DNA from: JARLFX01 sp036404255
GTDB taxonomy: Bacteria > Acidobacteriota > Terriglobia > Terriglobales > Acidobacteriaceae
Assembly (NCBI GenBank): GCA_036404255.1
Contig: DASWOP010000120.1
Location: forward strand, 1 to 22,390
DNA length: 22,390 nucleotides
Direction: 5' to 3'
Shown here: piece by piece, positions 20,790-22,390 of the stretch
How positions within the stretch are numbered: position 1 is the stretch's first letter
Layout of the letters: the number at the start of each line of letters is the position of its first letter
Program-made: the position numbers and the translations under genes
The notes under the pieces: model-generated
Seen by the model: the letters and a program-made list of their open reading frames with translations, nothing else
What the model was told of the DNA's origin: nothing
The model's database searches: none

Positions 20790-22049
20790 CTATTTCCCTA
20801 GAAAAATGGGGCGAATATGGCGGTCATACAGATTCTCCGTCACATTGCGCGCGACTACTTCCTCGTTGGCTTCCAATGCCTTCAGATAACGGTCGCCCAG
20901 CTTGGCCGCCACCTTGAAGCCCACATGCAGCAACTGCCGGAAGCTCGGGTTATACGCAGGATTCTTCTGGTCGTGACGCAGTGCGCTCACATACTGCTCA
21001 GACGTCCAGCCATTCACAGCCTCCGGGGTCGGCAGCTTCGCCGGATCAATATCGATCACTGTCGCATACGGTGCGCAAAGTTCCGCGCTGTGTGCGAATG
21101 CCTCGGAATACACTTCCTTGGCAATCGTCAAACCATCGCCGCCAGCCTCTGCCAGCCCGATGATCTCCTCCAGCCAGGTTGTGCCAGCCGTCTTCACATG
21201 CACGCCAGCGTCAAACTTCTTGATCCCATCGTGAATGGCCTTATAGATAGAGAACTTGTCCGAGCCGGAGTGTACGCTCAGCTTCAGGTTCGCCGGCAGG
21301 CCATACTGCTTGATGGCAAATGCGATCGCCGCCAGATCATCCTCAAACTCCTGCGAGAACTTTGCCACATCGCCCACATAGTCCACGCCCTTGTTGAAGC
21401 GGCCCGTAAACTTCGGCGCAATCGTCTGGATTGGGATCTTCTCGTCCGCAATGGCAGCCAGAATAATCAGCAGCTCCACCGGCGTCTGCGGCTGGTCCGT
21501 CTCGTCCATGGAGATCTCCGGCACAAAGCCCGCGCCGCGCTTCTCCACGATATAGCGATAGATGCGTCCAGCCTCCTGCACCGCGCCCAGGAACTTATTC
21601 GCCACGCCGGTCACAAACTCCTTCGTGATCTCAAACGGCTTCGCGATATGAGGAATGCTTAATGTGCCGACCAACTCCGCATGCCGCGCCACAAACGCCG
21701 CTACATCCTCCGGCTTCGTTGCCTTGCCGATATCGTCTGCTACATCCAGCGTGTAGAAATCGCACTGCGTCAGGAAACGGTCCACCGTCTTGAGATTGAT
21801 GTGGTCAGCATCCAGAAAATACGGAGTCTTCCACCCCAGTTCCTTCACTGCGGCATCTGCTGCTTCGCGTGTCTGCGTCGGTTCGGAGCCGATAATGGTG
21901 TGTTCGCGATTGGACTTGTTCCACACGGGCGCAATGGTCACGCCCGCCTTGGCTGCCAATACGCATGCCTGTAATTGTGCCTTCGCCTGATGCGCGAATC
22001 GATCGCCGACGCCGACGGAATACTTCGGAAGCTGCAACTGCTCGTTCAT
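20790..22049 (-). CDS. uxaE: D-tagaturonate epimerase
   Basis: UxaE interconverts D-tagaturonate and D-fructuronate, letting galacturonate enter the glucuronate branch without altronate intermediates; it was described in Thermotoga. This 419-residue protein matches the family in length and in recognisable blocks: KYSVGVGDRFAHQAKAQL (9-26), FLDADHINLKTVDRF (78-92), DVADDIGK, EISMDETDQPQTPVELL (178-194), APKFTGRFNKGVDYVGD (211-227) and LSVHSGSDKFSIYK (257-270). The His and acidic residues in these blocks are likely metal ligands, but I cannot assign them firmly. AAGGAG lies about 5 nt upstream of the ATG. It leads module B, with a promoter candidate and a FadR-type operator candidate ahead of it. 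The isomerase that makes tagaturonate (UxaC) is not in the window. Confidence 0.93.
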   Translation of the reverse strand: MNEQLQLPKYSVGVGDRFAHQAKAQLQACVLAAKAGVTIAPVWNKSNREHTIIGSEPTQTREAADAAVKELGWKTPYFLDADHINLKTVDRFLTQCDFYTLDVADDIGKATKPEDVAAFVARHAELVGTLSIPHIAKPFEITKEFVTGVANKFLGAVQEAGRIYRYIVEKRGAGFVPEISMDETDQPQTPVELLIILAAIADEKIPIQTIAPKFTGRFNKGVDYVGDVAKFSQEFEDDLAAIAFAIKQYGLPANLKLSVHSGSDKFSIYKAIHDGIKKFDAGVHVKTAGTTWLEEIIGLAEAGGDGLTIAKEVYSEAFAHSAELCAPYATVIDIDPAKLPTPEAVNGWTSEQYVSALRHDQKNPAYNPSFRQLLHVGFKVAAKLGDRYLKALEANEEVVARNVTENLYDRHIRPIFLGK

Positions 22050-22131
22050 AGTTTCTCCTTCACAACAATCACTGCAAAAAAATCGAAAGATGATTCACCC
22101 TGCGAGACAAAAAAACTACTGCCGCACAGAT

Positions 22132-22148
22132 AATTGGTACGACCACTT
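22132..22148. promoter_or_regulatory. Candidate FadR/GntR-type operator upstream of uxaE
   Basis: AATTGGT-ACG-ACCACTT is an inverted repeat with 6 of 7 matching arm bases. It fits the TGGTnnnACCA pattern typical of FadR-subfamily GntR regulators, which include the galacturonate/glucuronate repressors ExuR and UxuR. It lies just downstream of the promoter candidate, where a repressor would block transcription. No GntR gene is in the window. Confidence 0.5.
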
Positions 22149-22161
22149 GCGAAGCCCTATT

Positions 22162-22191
22162 AGCATACGCACTGAATACCACTTCCGTAAA
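22162..22191 (-). promoter_or_regulatory. Candidate promoter of uxaE
   Basis: On the minus strand TTTACG (22191-22186, 4 of 6) precedes TATGCT (22167-22162, 4 of 6) with an 18-nt spacer. Both boxes are modest; the main support is that the predicted start point falls just ahead of the operator-like palindrome. Confidence 0.35.
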
Positions 22192-22285
22192 GCGGCTTCC
22201 GAAAGCTCATTTCGAACCCGGTTCCGTGCGCAATTTGACATGCTCTTGAGCGTCAGCAATGAACGCCAGGGCCCTCTGAACCTCC

Positions 22286-22390
22286 CTAGCTATGGAAGCG
22301 CCCCCTATAGGCCCACAAGCCCAGCCCTGGATTGGAGATAAAGAAGATCTCCTCCCCATTCACAGTGTTCCAGCCATCCGCCAGCTTGGC
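22286..22390 (-). CDS. C-terminal fragment of an unidentified protein running in from the right edge
   Basis: Reading the minus strand from base 22390 gives 34 codons and a TAG stop at 22286-22288. The peptide (LADGWNTVNGEEIFFISNPG, then LGLWAYRGRFHS) is well mixed, rich in aromatic residues and has mostly G/C third positions, as expected for a real C-terminus. I do not recognise the family. It lies 236 nt upstream of uxaE in the same orientation. The start is outside the window, so function is left open. Confidence 0.5.
   Translation of the reverse strand, partial: AKLADGWNTVNGEEIFFISNPGLGLWAYRGRFHS

Noticed and set aside
22090..22341. An 83-codon plus-strand frame near the right end
   Set aside because: It crosses the uxaE promoter region and the minus-strand C-terminal fragment, has no ribosome site and no recognisable features.

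Overview
The window looks like an Acidobacteriota chromosome, most probably class Terriglobia (Terriglobus, Granulicella or Edaphobacter relatives). That placement is inferred from three things: a 1,223-residue Oar-like TonB receptor with an N-terminal carboxypeptidase-regulatory-like domain, a large secreted NHL-repeat protein beside it, and intergenic repeats starting GTCATTCCGAAGCG and GTCATTCTGAGCGAAGC. Most genes are on the minus strand and have clear Shine-Dalgarno sites.

The core is a uronate (pectin-derived) catabolism locus in two modules. Module A (about 13.3 kb down to 6.6 kb, minus strand) reads kduD1, an IclR/KdgR-like regulator, kdgK1, eda, an exported GH105 unsaturated-uronyl hydrolase and kduI. 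It can take unsaturated galacturonides to 5-keto-4-deoxyuronate, 2,5-diketo-3-deoxygluconate, KDG, KDPG and finally pyruvate plus glyceraldehyde-3-phosphate. kduD1/iclR and GH105/kduI overlap by 4 nt. Downstream on the same strand (6.2 kb to the left edge) lie the TonB receptor and the NHL-repeat protein, probably the envelope part of the system. Module B (22.05 kb down to 17.65 kb, minus strand) reads uxaE (tagaturonate epimerase), kdgK2, an SDR dehydrogenase and kduD2. Hairpins or intrinsic terminators separate its genes. A FadR/GntR-type operator candidate lies just downstream of a promoter candidate ahead of uxaE. KDG kinase and the KduD-type dehydrogenase are therefore each present twice, one copy per module.

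Between the modules is a plus-strand island (14.5-17.55 kb): larE and larB, for biosynthesis of the nickel-pincer nucleotide cofactor, followed 13 nt later by an exported alginate-lyase-like (PL5-like) protein. larE and larB are extremely rich in C/G at third codon positions, lack Shine-Dalgarno sites, and have -10-like boxes placed for leaderless transcription. Neither larA nor larC is in the window. A minus-strand TMEM175-type membrane protein lies between module A and larE.

The least explained material is intergenic: a 46-nt near-perfect palindrome between eda and GH105, matching repeat elements directly behind the stop codons of adjacent genes (iclR/kdgK1 and kduD2/SDR), and long copies of the GTCATTCTGAG repeat. 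I saw no rRNA or tRNA genes, CRISPR arrays or insertion sequences. Genes run off both ends of the window.
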